Source of the DNA: Phoenix dactylifera
Taxonomy: Eukaryota > Streptophyta > Magnoliopsida > Arecales > Arecaceae
DNA: 64,000 nucleotides
Reading direction: 5' to 3'
Assembly (NCBI RefSeq): GCF_009389715.1
Contig: NC_052405.1
Span: 10,370,694 to 10,434,693, forward strand
Both the position numbers and the translations under genes were made by a program. Position 1 is the stretch's first letter. Each line of letters starts with the position of its first letter. Of the stretch, positions 39,301-50,113 are shown one piece after another. A model generated the notes under the pieces. It saw nothing but the letters and a program-made list of their open reading frames with translations. It did not search any database and was not told the DNA's origin.

Positions 39301-42300
39301 ACATAAAGCTGTCATAATGGTGATCTAACAAGCCATCATGCAGAAAACCACAAATAAATAACACTGACTATGCCAAAGGGCTTGGGTCCACAAGTTGGCA
39401 TCCCTCTCCACCGCAGATGCACAGTGTGATATTTTGTGTTTGAATTTTGGAGGTAGCATTCCCAACATATTTCTCTAAAAGAAGGGTGGGGACTCACTAC
39501 ATTACCTTCTCGCCAGCAGCAAGTATAACCAACTGACCATCTTCAGCAGGCTTTTTGCTACCGGAGACTGGAGCTTCAAGAAAATATCCACCCTTCTCTG
39601 TAATTGCCTGTCAAAATTAAACTCATAGCTTTTAAACATATGCACTGTTCATATTATATTAGCAACTTTATACAGATTAAGTTTATCAGAAGATGTTTGG
39701 AATATCTGATATGGTATTAGGTCACTTGAATAATAACATTTGATAACATCTTAATCAATATTACCACAGTAGCAGAAGTTTTATGTAATCTGTAGAATGA
39801 AATATTAAAACACTAATTTGAAATTATTTAAAAATAACTAAGTTTGTCTAACACCCAAAATAGTTTATTATGTTGAAATTGATGAGCAAAATTTTCTAAG
39901 TTGTTGAATGATAATCAATATTTTCTTTGACTATGATTGGCAAAGACGTGGGCCAAGCATGAGATTAGAAACAATCATATGTATCATATATCAGGGATGT
40001 TATTAAGGAATGTTATTAATGATATGTCTCATACATATGGTTATGATGAGCCTATAGAAAAGAATTAAAGTCATAACTCTACCAACAACCATCTTGTACA
40101 AAGCCTAATATGTGCATGTAATCGGGTCTCTTTCAAGCACAGTAGCAAAAGATGTCACAAAAAAAGCTCCACATTCTTTGGTATGGTCATCATCCATCAA
40201 GATAAGGCTACACGAAAATTCTAAAGTCATCTGGTCATTTACAAGTAGTAATTGAGTTACAAGATCATTCTTAAGCCCACGACAACCAGCATAGCATCAA
40301 GGAGTCTTTGTTCTATCAATCTTTTTGGGTATGGAAGTGTCAGCTTGCATCATGAAATATATCAGGTTACTTACCACATAAAGGGGCTGCCAGTTGCTGA
40401 ACAAACTAAATTCAGAACATGGCTATTTAACCAGCATGACAATCACCACATACCTCACTTATCTTGGATGAAGTATCAGCATCAACTGTGGACATGTCAA
40501 TGTAGCCTTTTCCACTGCAAATTTGCTCGAGCACACCATCTTTGTCGAAGACTACCTGAATAAATTAAGAAAGGATTATTAGAGAAAAAGATTTAAAATG
40601 CTAAATACGATTGATCATGAGAAATTTGCTAACCGAGAGAGCAGCACTGGGATCAGACAGCATTGCTATTGTATACTTGCACTTATTGATCACAGAAGCT
40701 GGAGTTTCTCCAACATAAGCACCTTGTTCCACTAGCTCTTTGCACTGCCGCAAATTCGGATGCCCAAATCATGATTAGATCAAGATGTGTTTTTATCACA
40801 ATAATTCTCAACAATTAAGTGGTATAGCCCACCAAACCAATTCAATGAAGTAATAATAAAGAAATACAATACCCAAAGACAGTTTATTAGAAGTACTAGA
40901 TAAGATGCTTCTGTACATTATGGTGGTAAAGTGTTACAAAAACAGATACTCAGTTACTCACAAGAGTAAAAGTTACAAAAACAAATATCCACAAGGTCAA
41001 TTACACAGCATGGTGGCACATCAAAATTTTAACAGCAAATTCTTATGAGCTCATGCTTCATACAAGCATCACAGCTGTGAAATGTTAAGTTCCCAGAGCA
41101 GAGGTTGAAATTTTGAGTACCAAGAGCAGAGGTAATCTTTGCTCTTCATAAACCATGTCAATTCTAGGTTTAGTATCAGCACATGCTGCAGTATAATAGG
41201 TGTACCGATGTCTAAACATAGCTTGAGTCGACTTCTCTTTATTTATTGATTTCAAGACTTAAGTCTTAAGTGAGGACCTCATCTCTTTTTATAGGGTAAA
41301 TAGGGATAAGAAGTATTATGTTTCATTTTTCCAATTTTATGTCATACTATTTCATTTTTTCTTTTTATATCACCACGTATGTCCAAAGTAGGGGCAGCAT
41401 CTCAATATAGAATCCAACTATTAAGTGCTATATTGTCTAGTTTTAGTGATTATGATGCCAAGAACCATAACTCAGGCCATTATCTTGATTCTTGGACCAA
41501 GTAAAATCACAATGACTTGGACTACTTCTAGAACACTTATGTTTGGTCTAATAATTGATACCCAGATGCTCCACATCACTTTATAGATGTTTATTATAAG
41601 ACTATGCCTTAATGCCCCTATATTATCCTTAAGCAAATCCTTAGGCCCGAAGTAAAATCCTCAAAGCATCCATTTTCAAAATGTGCAAAACTTTTGTAAC
41701 AACCCAGAACCTCACCAAAAAGTCTAACCGAAAGATATTATTTGAATCCATTAGTCTTGTATATCTACCCAAGATCTACCCTGTATATAACAGATGTGGG
41801 ATTAAGCATACATCCGCATGAGTTCTCATATACTCCTCCCGTTTAAATGTTAGCGTCCTCGCTAGGTTAAGGGTCCAGACCCAATTACATCTAATCACAA
41901 ACACTATGATTCGCCCACGGTCAACTACAAAAGGGCCATGTTGTAGTGTCCCCTATTCTGGGTTATGGGTGAGATTCTAGATCATATCAGAGCAGACCAT
42001 GCCCATGACCTACCTATGTGGACTATTGGACACTGCCTCATGGGGCCATTTAGGGCTGACAATGGGTTGATCGTGGTATCTGTGATTGGATTTGACTAGA
42101 TTTGAATCCTTAGCCTGGCGAGAAAGCTAGGACCTAAACAGGAAGAGTATTTGAGGGCCTATGCAAGCATGTGTTTGGTCATAATTACAAGCATTAACAA
42201 ATATTGTGTCATGACGGAAACCAAATTCATGATGTTTCTAGTCTAATCACAGTCACCCATAATTGCAAGTTCCAAATCTGTGTAAATATATCAGCTAGAA

Positions 42301-45153
42301 ATAAATAACTCTTTGTCCACCATTCAAGAGTGAAAGTGGCCCATGAATTAAAAAGAGACTTCAAAACAACATCACATGAGAAAGCAAAAGAGAACTTACT
42401 TGTCTTCAAAATTCTACATATTTGTTTCTATCATAGTGAAAGATGTTTATTTCCGAAATTATTCTATTAGTATAGGTCATTTTTCATCCATATTGAAGGA
42501 TCTTTCTCTTTAGACAAAATTTCGAGTGCCTATGTAGCATTGACTGAAAATGTTCTTCGCCTTTCTCAAGGAGAGAGAGAGAGAGATAGAGATTTAATGA
42601 AATCTATCAACCAAAAGCCAATTTTGACTCTCTTTAGAACAAAAAATCATGGCCATCTCAATGATCAATTGTCTTTCCGCATGACCACATCAACCAAACA
42701 AAAGGGCAAAAAACCATTCTAAAATATCCATCAAATTTTGCACACAAATCTCAAATATTATTTTTAAACGAAGAATGGAAAGATACCTATCTTCTAGGCA
42801 ACTTCTGCATGCAACAACAAGCAACAATCCAAGCTCCCCCAGGACATGGCAAATGTCCCGACAAAAGGGGAACAAGAAGACAGGAATATAATCACTTTTA
42901 ACTTGGAAACTATAGTCCAATGAACAAATATGAGCACAAGGTTTGGAAGAGGCAGATCTGTAAGAGACATGCTTGAACAAGGGAGGACTTAAACACACCA
43001 GCATTGCATGAGGATTCACCAGAAATGAATATTAAGAAAAACAATTTATAGAGATGATCACAAATAAAATAAAGGTAAGCCATTTTATAGAAAATCTGTC
43101 TATCGTACTAATCCAAAAAAGCATGATGATATTCCTTACCGAAATTGCAGCATAGTAAAAAAATTATTATAGTGGCAATCCAGTTTTCTGAGTTGTTGAT
43201 ACCTATGCAAAACCCAATATTGAACTAATATTATATTTACATGACCTCCAAACCACCCAACATAAGCAAAAGATGTGCACATACCACCCAACATAAACAA
43301 AATATGTGCACATACCACCCAACATAAACAAAATATGTGCACATTCCTATGTTACCTAAACACTCACGTTCACCTTCAAAAATTTGCATCAGATACATGC
43401 CTAAATCAGATAAGTGTTACACACATGGAGACTTACAAAAATCTTGTATTGCAGCTTTACGAGATTGATGGACAGTTAGACTCTTGCAACAATGAGTATA
43501 CCTAAACACTCACGTTCACCTTCAAAAATTTGCATCAGATACGTGCCTAAATCAGATAAGTGTTACACACATGGAGACTTACAAAAATCTTGTATTGCAG
43601 CTTTACGAGATTGATGGACAGTTAGACTCTTGCAACAATGAGTTTGACCCTCCAAATTGAAGTTCGAAGTGAGCATTTGTTTATTTTTTAAGTCAAGAAT
43701 AGAAGTGTTGAAATATCTTTGCATAATGCTGATTTTCTTATGTTTTTAAATTAGTTGGGAAGTTGGGATCAGAAACAAGCACATTTTAAGACCATAACAA
43801 ACAGTATATTTTTAATATTTTCATTTTAATACTTATAAAATATTTAAAGGAATAAAATATATAATAATGTTAAAACTTATATCTTATCCTATATGTTCCC
43901 GTATCTCCCTTTTTTCCCTCTTGTTAGTTGGATACACATCCAAATATGATTCTCCTTTGCATGTCCAATTTTCCATGCAACATTGGCACATTCTCTTCCA
44001 TAAAAAGGTTTGACAACTAAAATAAATCTAGAAGGAAACAAGACATGACTATCACAAACAAGTTACATGTGTAGGACAAATCAGATGCTCCAAGCATGCC
44101 TGTCTTTGGAAAATATCACAATGAAGTAGTGATTCTTGAACACTTGACATGTGCATCAAGCATCTATTGTCTAGTAGTTTTAGGTAACCACTTGAACCCA
44201 AAAGCTTAAGCTAGTAGAGTATGGCTTAGCAAGAAGAATTTAAAAACCTGAGAACCTGTCAAAAATTTGACAAGGAGACACATATACCTTATAGGTTCTT
44301 TATTAAATGTTTTTCTTCATATGTATGACAAATAATAAGTTGAAACAATTGTTTCATAACTTTATAAAGTTTGCAAAAACCTTGTTAAAAATTACATAGG
44401 CAAACTTTTATTTAGATGCACTAATAGGCATGTAACAGGGATGACCTCATAATTTGATGATCTGGAATGCCATCAAGTGGCTCAAAAGCGTCCAAATGTT
44501 CAACATGTCCTGAAACCCAGGCACTAAAGAGTAATACTGCCATGAAGTCATTCTTTTAACCCATTAGTACATGCTGATTGGATAGAATCATCAATCAAAA
44601 GAATCATACTCCGTCAAATATCTGACCTCTTTTTGGCAAGAAAATGAGGAAAATCCATTGTCACAGGCAACTACTTTACACTCCAAATGTCATCCCAACT
44701 ATGCAGATGTCATTCCATATAGATTTTTTTTTTTTGAGTCAACAACAGGCACTGAGTGCCTAAAGCCATTTATTAAGACATTCCTTATAGATTTTTGTGA
44801 AAATTTAAAATATAACACTCAGACCACATCTTAAACATCTACTAATGATCTTCGAACAACCAGAAAATTTGCTAAAATTAACAACCAAACAACCATCAAA
44901 TCTAATTACCCATAAAAACACTTACAATTCATGTCATAAATTCACGAAAAATCAACCAATTCATTATCTTGTTTAAATTCAACAATAGAATCAAAAAAAA
45001 AAAAAACATCATATATAAATCAAAGGCCAGAAAGAAAGCGAGAGAGACCTTGGAGAGCGTCCGGTTCCAGACTGTCACACGGAATCCGTTTCGAAGGAGG
45101 TTGAGAGCCATTGCTTTCCCCATGATGCCCAGCCCTAAGAACCCGACCTCCAT
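36351..45153 (-). CDS. GLYR1: glyoxylate/succinic semialdehyde reductase, GLYR1 type, 283 aa, eight exons
   Basis: Exons (minus strand): 45153-45049, 40744-40634, 40555-40454, 39607-39506, 38772-38657, 36854-36776, 36674-36504 and 36416-36351; all GT-AG and in frame. The protein belongs to the beta-hydroxyacid dehydrogenase family and uses NADPH to reduce glyoxylate to glycolate and succinic semialdehyde to gamma-hydroxybutyrate. The Rossmann motif GLGIMG is at residues 7-12, and N30-R31-T32 is the NADPH-preference loop. The residues known from Arabidopsis GLYR1 fall at the same numbers: T95, S121, the catalytic K170, F231 and D239. The C-terminus ends after FSAVHEV, about six residues short of the Arabidopsis enzyme (289 aa), so it lacks that enzyme's terminal SRE tripeptide. 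With no N-terminal extension the protein is expected to be cytosolic. The first intron is 4.3 kb and repeat-filled. Confidence 0.96.
36456..36481. repeat. (GT)n(GA)n microsatellite in GLYR1 intron 7
   Basis: About six GT units followed by seven GA units, inside the 87-base intron between exons 7 and 8. Length change here would alter a very short intron. Confidence 0.85.
37170..37653. mobile_element. hAT-like non-autonomous element in GLYR1 intron 5
   Basis: The left end TAGGGGTGGGAAT matches the inverse of the right end ATTGCCACCCCTA. Flanking 8-mers GTGCCAGT and ATGCTGGT agree at five of eight positions, with differences that are all transitions, as for an old 8-bp target duplication. The interior is a run of GGGTTGGGT/AACCCATTTAACC words that pair with each other, and it encodes nothing. 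It lies in the intron between exons 5 and 6. Confidence 0.6.
41696..42060. repeat. dispersed repeat in GLYR1 intron 1
   Basis: GTAACAACCCAGAACCTCAC opens a segment that aligns by eye with 50980-51120: a CTAACCGAAAGATATT-type block, a TTGTATATCTACCCAAGATC-type block and GATGTGGGATTAAGCATAC. The continuation to about 42060 (GTTAGCGTCCTCGCTAGG...) resembles the rest of a common plant repeat of this kind. Class not determined; an LTR fragment is possible. Confidence 0.55.
43252..43344. repeat. three tandem 31-bp units in GLYR1 intron 1
   Basis: ACCACCCAACATAAACAAAA-type units begin at 43252, 43283 and 43314. The second and third are identical and the first has two changes. Confidence 0.9.
43354..43643. 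repeat. near-identical 146-bp tandem duplication in GLYR1 intron 1
   Basis: ACCTAAACACTCACGTTCAC starts at 43354 and again at 43500. The two copies appear to differ at one base (ATACATGCC versus ATACGTGCC) before their 3' ends. This is very recent or a local assembly duplication. Confidence 0.93.
44711..44796 (-). mobile_element. 50-bp LINE tail with 18-bp target duplication in GLYR1 intron 1
   Basis: CATTCCATATAGATTTTT (44711-44728) and CATTCCTTATAGATTTTT (44779-44796) differ at one base. Between them is a T run (a poly-A tail on the minus strand) and only about 43 bases of other sequence. This fits an extremely 5'-truncated retroposition event. Confidence 0.75.
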
Positions 45154-45250
45154 CTCTCTGTCCCTCTCTCTCTCTCCCCCCCCTCCTCTTCTTCCTTGAT
45201 CCTACTCGGAATCTGGACTTCAAGGCCGAATGAGGCCGGCCGTCTTGTTT

Positions 45251-45262
45251 TTCTAATAATAT
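45251..45262 (-). promoter_or_regulatory. candidate TATA region of GLYR1
   Basis: On the minus strand the sequence reads TTTATATTATTA about 100 bases upstream of the ATG. It is followed by a GA-rich leader (45160-45200), a common layout for plant leaders. No transcript support is available here. Confidence 0.4.
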
Positions 45263-48206
45263 AAATGAATGAATAGACCTTTTTATTGTTTATGGAAGGT
45301 GGAGCGAATATTTTATGGGATTTGCGTTGGATTTTCCATCATCCAGACAATGTCTGCCACGTCATCACATTGCGAATCCAGCCAATTACTGTCTTACACG
45401 TGCCATTTTGCCGTCCATCCGTTTCCAAGAAGCCGGCTAGTGTGGTGTTAGCTATTCATATAATAACAGGGTACAGCCGCATTCAGCGAATAGAAAACCT
45501 GCGCATGTTTTATAGAAATTAGGATGAGTTCGCTTGGACCACATCGGCCATCAGAAAGCATCGAGTTCAAATATCAGCTTTTGGGTCTTGACCGAATTCC
45601 TGACCATGACCATGAAGTAGAGTTTGACAGCACAGAAGGAGCCACCATTTTAGACAAGTCCAAAACTGTGAGGCCTTGGCTACAATGGAAGGCCAAAATA
45701 TTAATTTGTGATTTCCGTGCATGATGAAGTGTCATGAAATTATGGTTTCTGGCCAGTTGTGTTCAAGGATGACTAGGCTTCCTTGCTTCTTGTCTAATGT
45801 CATCCTGAATCCCTAATTTCGAGACAAAGATTTTCAAGTTTAGGCCAACAATTCATTTATATGTTTATTGCATCATTGTGTTTGATTTGAATACGTGTGA
45901 GCAACGTCGGTAGAATCGATATGGGGCGCCGTACCAATTCTCCAGCAGGAGAAGTCGGTATGGGCCTGTATCGTATCGTGCTAGGCTCATATCGGCACAG
46001 TAGAAGAAGTGAGGGAGAAGGAGAACAAGAAAGAAAGAGGGGGAGAGCAAGGGAGAGACAGCTGCAGCTTCCCCTTGTTACCCTAGCGCCGGCCTCCCTC
46101 CCTCCCTTTTCGCTCTCTTTTTTCTTCTCTTTCCTTCTCCTTCTCCATCTTCGACAATAATTTTTGTTTCCGTTGTGGGAACCGTACCAGTAAGCCGCGG
46201 TACGGCTCGGAACAGCAGGAACGGTCCGATTTGGGATGATTCTACTGACCCTGTATGTGCGACCATGCAACAAGATCATAAATTTTGATATTTTGCTGCA
46301 ACTATAAAATAACTAGAATTTAGCATACTTGCGTTTGATTTGAATATGTGTGATCATGCATCACGACTACAAAATACTAAATTTAAGCATGCATTGCATG
46401 GAGCGCACGGATGAAGGCGCACAGGGAGAGTGTGTACCAGGAGTTATCCTCAACCAATGCTGAGCGTTACTATAATTCCAACTACCTTAACATTTTCCAT
46501 TATTATAGGCCACATAAGTTCTTTACAGCCTTTCTCATTTAGCAAAACCAAAAAAAATTGGAATTAATTACAATGAGCATGGATAAAACCAGCATTTTTG
46601 ACTCGTAAGACAATAAAGGACAACAATCATACTCAGAAAAATGCTAGAGAAGTTCTTATCGGCACGAAAGAAAGAAAAAAAAAAAAGTATGCATCTGGAA
46701 TTCTCTCTCTCTATCTCTAGTAAAGCTGATCATGGATCAGGCTTAGGCACAGAAAATATCAAATTTACATAGATCAAGCCTGAAGATCGATTAAAAATAA
46801 ATAGAGTTTAGGCTTAACGCCCAGCCCATGGTCAGCTACAAGAATATCACATGGTTAGACTAATATTTTTTTCCTACTATAAGAATACAAATGGGCCAAG
46901 CTTGGGCCAACAGCGCGACAAATTTTTACTAGAACTAGCCGGAGTATTCTAAAGATGGGCCTGCCCCATAGCCCACTCAAGACTTCTCCAAGAATATCAC
47001 ATTTACGCCCTCATTTCCACCAGGCGTATGAGTTTGAGGCTCTTTCTGTGCACAAATTTGGCTAACAAAACTATAATCAGACTGTCACGTCTATTATTTT
47101 GTTTATATAATTAATCACAATTCACAACCATCACCAAGCATCTGCCTTTTTGTCCCCTTTTTTGGTAGTTGGAATGAAAGAAAAGAACTTGCTCAAGCAC
47201 ACAAGTGAACAACATATTAGCAAAAGCATGAGCATGACTGAGTCAAAGAAGAAGATGACTTCCCTTATAAGATTACATTAACACCGGACTTAGTTGAGAT
47301 GTTGAGGTGTGAACCCACATCATCATCATTGTTATCTCCTCCTCCATGTATGTGCCGGATTTTGTTTATTACAACTTTTCCATGATAATGTTTTTTATTG
47401 TTCAAGCAAAACATCATAAAGAGTTTTCTATAAATTGTTAAATAATATTTGAAAGATGTATAACTCTAATTAAAGATCAAACGCATCAACATGAAGTAGG
47501 TTTTATTTTTAATGTTAGACTAATCCTAGATCCGGTTATGATGCCGATTTGATCGGATTCATATCAGCTTAGATAAGCTGACCCATTTTTCCAAAGGAGT
47601 CATCTTTCCAAGGCAGACCAAACTTAGGCCAGGTCTTAATTCTGGAATTATCTCATGGATTCACTCAAGGTCAACAGTATGAACTGAGAAGCAGTCATCT
47701 CTCTGCTTGCTCATGCCATGCTTTTCTTTCTCTTCCTGAGATCATAATTTTTTTTTGAGGGAAGACACAGGCTGTGGAGACTTAAATGCACAAGTTATTT
47801 CGCTTCCTTTGCTGATTTCAACCAAGTCAGAAATTGGATGCAATCTATCCCAGATAAAAACCACACAGAGTGGCACCTCTAACAGGCTAAAGTCGTCGGT
47901 CTTTCTGCAACGACTTAGCACCAAATGATCCATTTTTTATCTACGGCTCAAACTCAAAGACTATAGAGAGAACGGGTATACATCAAGTGCTCTGACTAAT
48001 AGTGAAAATAACTCTAACGAGAGCTATGGCTTGATCCATCAATCAATGAAAGTGATATTGCCATTTAACTACTGGGCTCCATGCCAGTGCCACTTTTTTA
48101 CTATATCGGTATATCTTTTATGAATGCTGGCTCAATATACCGGTACCAAATTGATATAATATGGTAAATATTGTACCGTCCAATTTGATATATATCCCGA
48201 CAGGGT
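45263..48206. other. spacer between GLYR1 and the 48.2-kb LINE
   Basis: No convincing gene. A CGGTACGG-type element lies at about 45.90-46.25 kb. A short element near 46.73-46.84 kb has imperfect inverted ends (AGCTGATCATGGATCAGG versus the inverse of CCAGCCCATGGTCAGCT). The 140-aa ORF at about 45.86-46.28 kb is low-complexity Arg/Lys/Ser sequence from GA-rich DNA. Confidence 0.45.
45898..46250. repeat. CGGTACGG-rich repeat with GA-rich centre
   Basis: Starts GCAACGTCGGTAGAATCGATA and ends with CCGCGGTACGGCTCGG...GGTCCGATTTGGG around a purine-rich core. It shares vocabulary with the element at 14.0-14.35 kb, and its ends are imperfectly complementary. Family not identified. Confidence 0.35.
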
Positions 48207-48687
48207 TGAGATGGTGTTTTTTTTTTTTTTTAGCTGAAAACGGTTTTTCATACAATACGTGTACGAATACACCCAATAAAGTCAAAAAACACTAACTCGC
48301 GGAGTGCCAATGGCAGCTCCACCTTTTCCGCCCAAAGAGTGTGCCCTGACTGATGAGCCGCAAAGGCGGCCACCCAGTCGGCCGCCCCATTGGCTTCTCT
48401 AAATATATGTTTGGCCTGGACGGCCACCCCATTTCTCCTCATCATCCCTATATCCCGAACCAAGGAATGGTCTGTGCTCACACCCCTCAGCCCCTTCTGG
48501 ATCCATCCGATAACTATAGCCGAATCATCCTCCAGGACAATCGAGCCGGCCTGCAACACCTGCCTCGTATGTCGAAAACCCGTCCAGGCAGCTCGTAGCT
48601 CTACTATGGAAACCGACGTGCCGAACAACTGGCAGCCACCTGCTGCCACCATCCTGAAATGCGGTCCCGTATCACTGAGATGGTGTT
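48207..48687 (-). mobile_element. second 5'-truncated LINE of the same family, 12-bp target duplication
   Basis: TGAGATGGTGTT occurs at 48207-48218 and again, identical, at 48676-48687. The insert between is 457 bp, on the minus strand, with its poly-A tail as a T run after the left copy. Its 3' region shares ACCCAATAAAGTC and GGAGTGCCAA...GGCA landmarks with the 25.4-kb element, so both belong to one family. It landed in AT-rich sequence with CGGTA words. Confidence 0.9.
48248..48652 (-). pseudogene. LINE RNase H-like domain fragment
   Basis: 134-codon open frame equivalent to the C-terminal half of the 25.4-kb ORF. Shared landmarks include VAAGG-QLF-TSV, VELRAAWTG, LEDDSAIVIGWIQ, IFREANGAADWVAAF and the ending ELPLALREL-FFDFIG. 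The first catalytic motif (DGS) is missing because the insertion is more 5'-truncated, so no nuclease function is expected. Confidence 0.88.
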
Positions 48688-50020
48688 GTTCAACAATCTA
48701 ACAAACATAGGAGAACGCTCTATCAGTTCTGTTGTTGCCTTCTTGACCAGGGATATGGATGCGGTTTGGGTAAGTCTTATGGGATGTTGTTGCCTTCTTG
48801 AACTGGCCATTTGTTCATACGGCTTAAAGGTTGCCCATAGGACCGGGCACCGCGTGAAATGCCAAAACTCGCTATCTATCTTTCTAGCGGAAAAATGGCA
48901 CTTCATGTCATAGAACATGGGAGTTGACATTGATACTTACCGAATCCCGACCTTTTTATTCTTATTATTATTTTGATTCAGGTATCCGATCGAATCTGAA
49001 TAATACGATTTTAATAAAAATTAATCTAATGGATTTGGAAACCGGGCAGATTAACTGTTTTTTAATAAGATAGATTTAATTTTTTTGGATAGTAAAATTT
49101 TAAACCAGTTTGGTGGATAAATTTTATGAGCGCTCTATTTATTGTCATTCTTACATGGCAACCTCAAGGTTGAAGACCCATATATTTTGGTTTGCAAGCC
49201 TCCGCGATGGCGATTGGATTCTTTCAAAGTTCACTATCAAAATTATGCATTGTTGGAGTACAATTGTTCTCTCACTCTCACAATATTAATGGTCGGATGA
49301 GGAAGAATTTTAGGGTACGAAACGAATCAAATCAATTAACTAATTAATTAGTCCTATCTCGACTACATTTTTAATAAATTTGTATCTAAATAATATTTTC
49401 TGATTATTTTTTTAAATAATATCTTCATTGTTACATGTAGTATCAAAATGGATCCAACTCATGATTTATATAAATTATGGAACAATAGAGCATGGACCTA
49501 TTTAAGTTAATTATATATTAAAATGAGAACATCAAATAGCATTCGAGCATTTGTGCAGCCTATATTGATCTAGTGGTTGATAAATTTAGGATGCTTATAC
49601 AATATCATCTAATTCAAATTACACCATCTTTTTTTTTTTTTTTTTTTTTTGGGATAAGATCACAAGTTATTATTATACATAATATACATAATATATCTCA
49701 ATACCTCGGACTCTTCGGTGCAAAGCATGTTGCCGGCGTCGGTGTCGGTGAGAATCCAAAGTGGAGCAATGGTTGAATTAGCAAAACAGGCAAAGCCCGC
49801 ATTGTTTGACTTTAAAAGAGATTTAATTTTCCGCATTACGCGTGGCAATCCAACCGGGCGCCACCCACACGACAGCTTCGTGTAAAACAGGACGTACACG
49901 TTGCTCCGGTCCATCCTATGGACCGGCTCCATCCCTCCTCATTTTATTACTGTTTTTTTTTTTTTTTTTTCCAGCTCCCTATCTAGACTTCCATTCCCTT
50001 CAATCTTTTCCGGTCCGTAA
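48688..50020. other. spacer and MLO upstream region
   Basis: Two long T runs, 49629-49650 and 49953-49970, bracket a more GC-rich segment (about 49700-49940) with a 90-codon minus-strand frame of ordinary composition that I do not recognise. It could be a retroposed fragment, but no target duplication was found. The rest is AT-rich. Confidence 0.4.
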
Positions 50021-50030
50021 CTATAAGAGT
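50021..50030 (+). promoter_or_regulatory. candidate TATA box of the MLO-like gene
   Basis: CTATAAGAGT lies about 93 bases upstream of the ATG at 50114, at a distance that fits a leader of about 60 bases with CT-rich sequence. Confidence 0.45.
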
Positions 50031-50113
50031 ACAATGAGTTTACCTTTCTCTCAAGGCATCGAACACGCCGTTCACCTCTCTCTCACAAAGAAACGAGGGA
50101 TAGGGAGCCAGAT

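Noticed and set aside
45540-45600. tRNA-like GAGTTCAAAT word
   Set aside because: No acceptor stem, anticodon arm or D-arm could be formed around it.
45857-46279. 140-aa ORF on the minus strand
   Set aside because: Low-complexity Arg/Glu/Ser sequence from GA-rich DNA within a repeat; no motif.
48353-48930. ORFs on both strands overlapping the 48.2-kb LINE
   Set aside because: Antisense or out-of-frame shadows of the RNase H fragment and its flanks.
49629-49970. Segment between two long T runs as a retroposon
   Set aside because: No flanking duplication and no recognised content; T runs alone are not enough.
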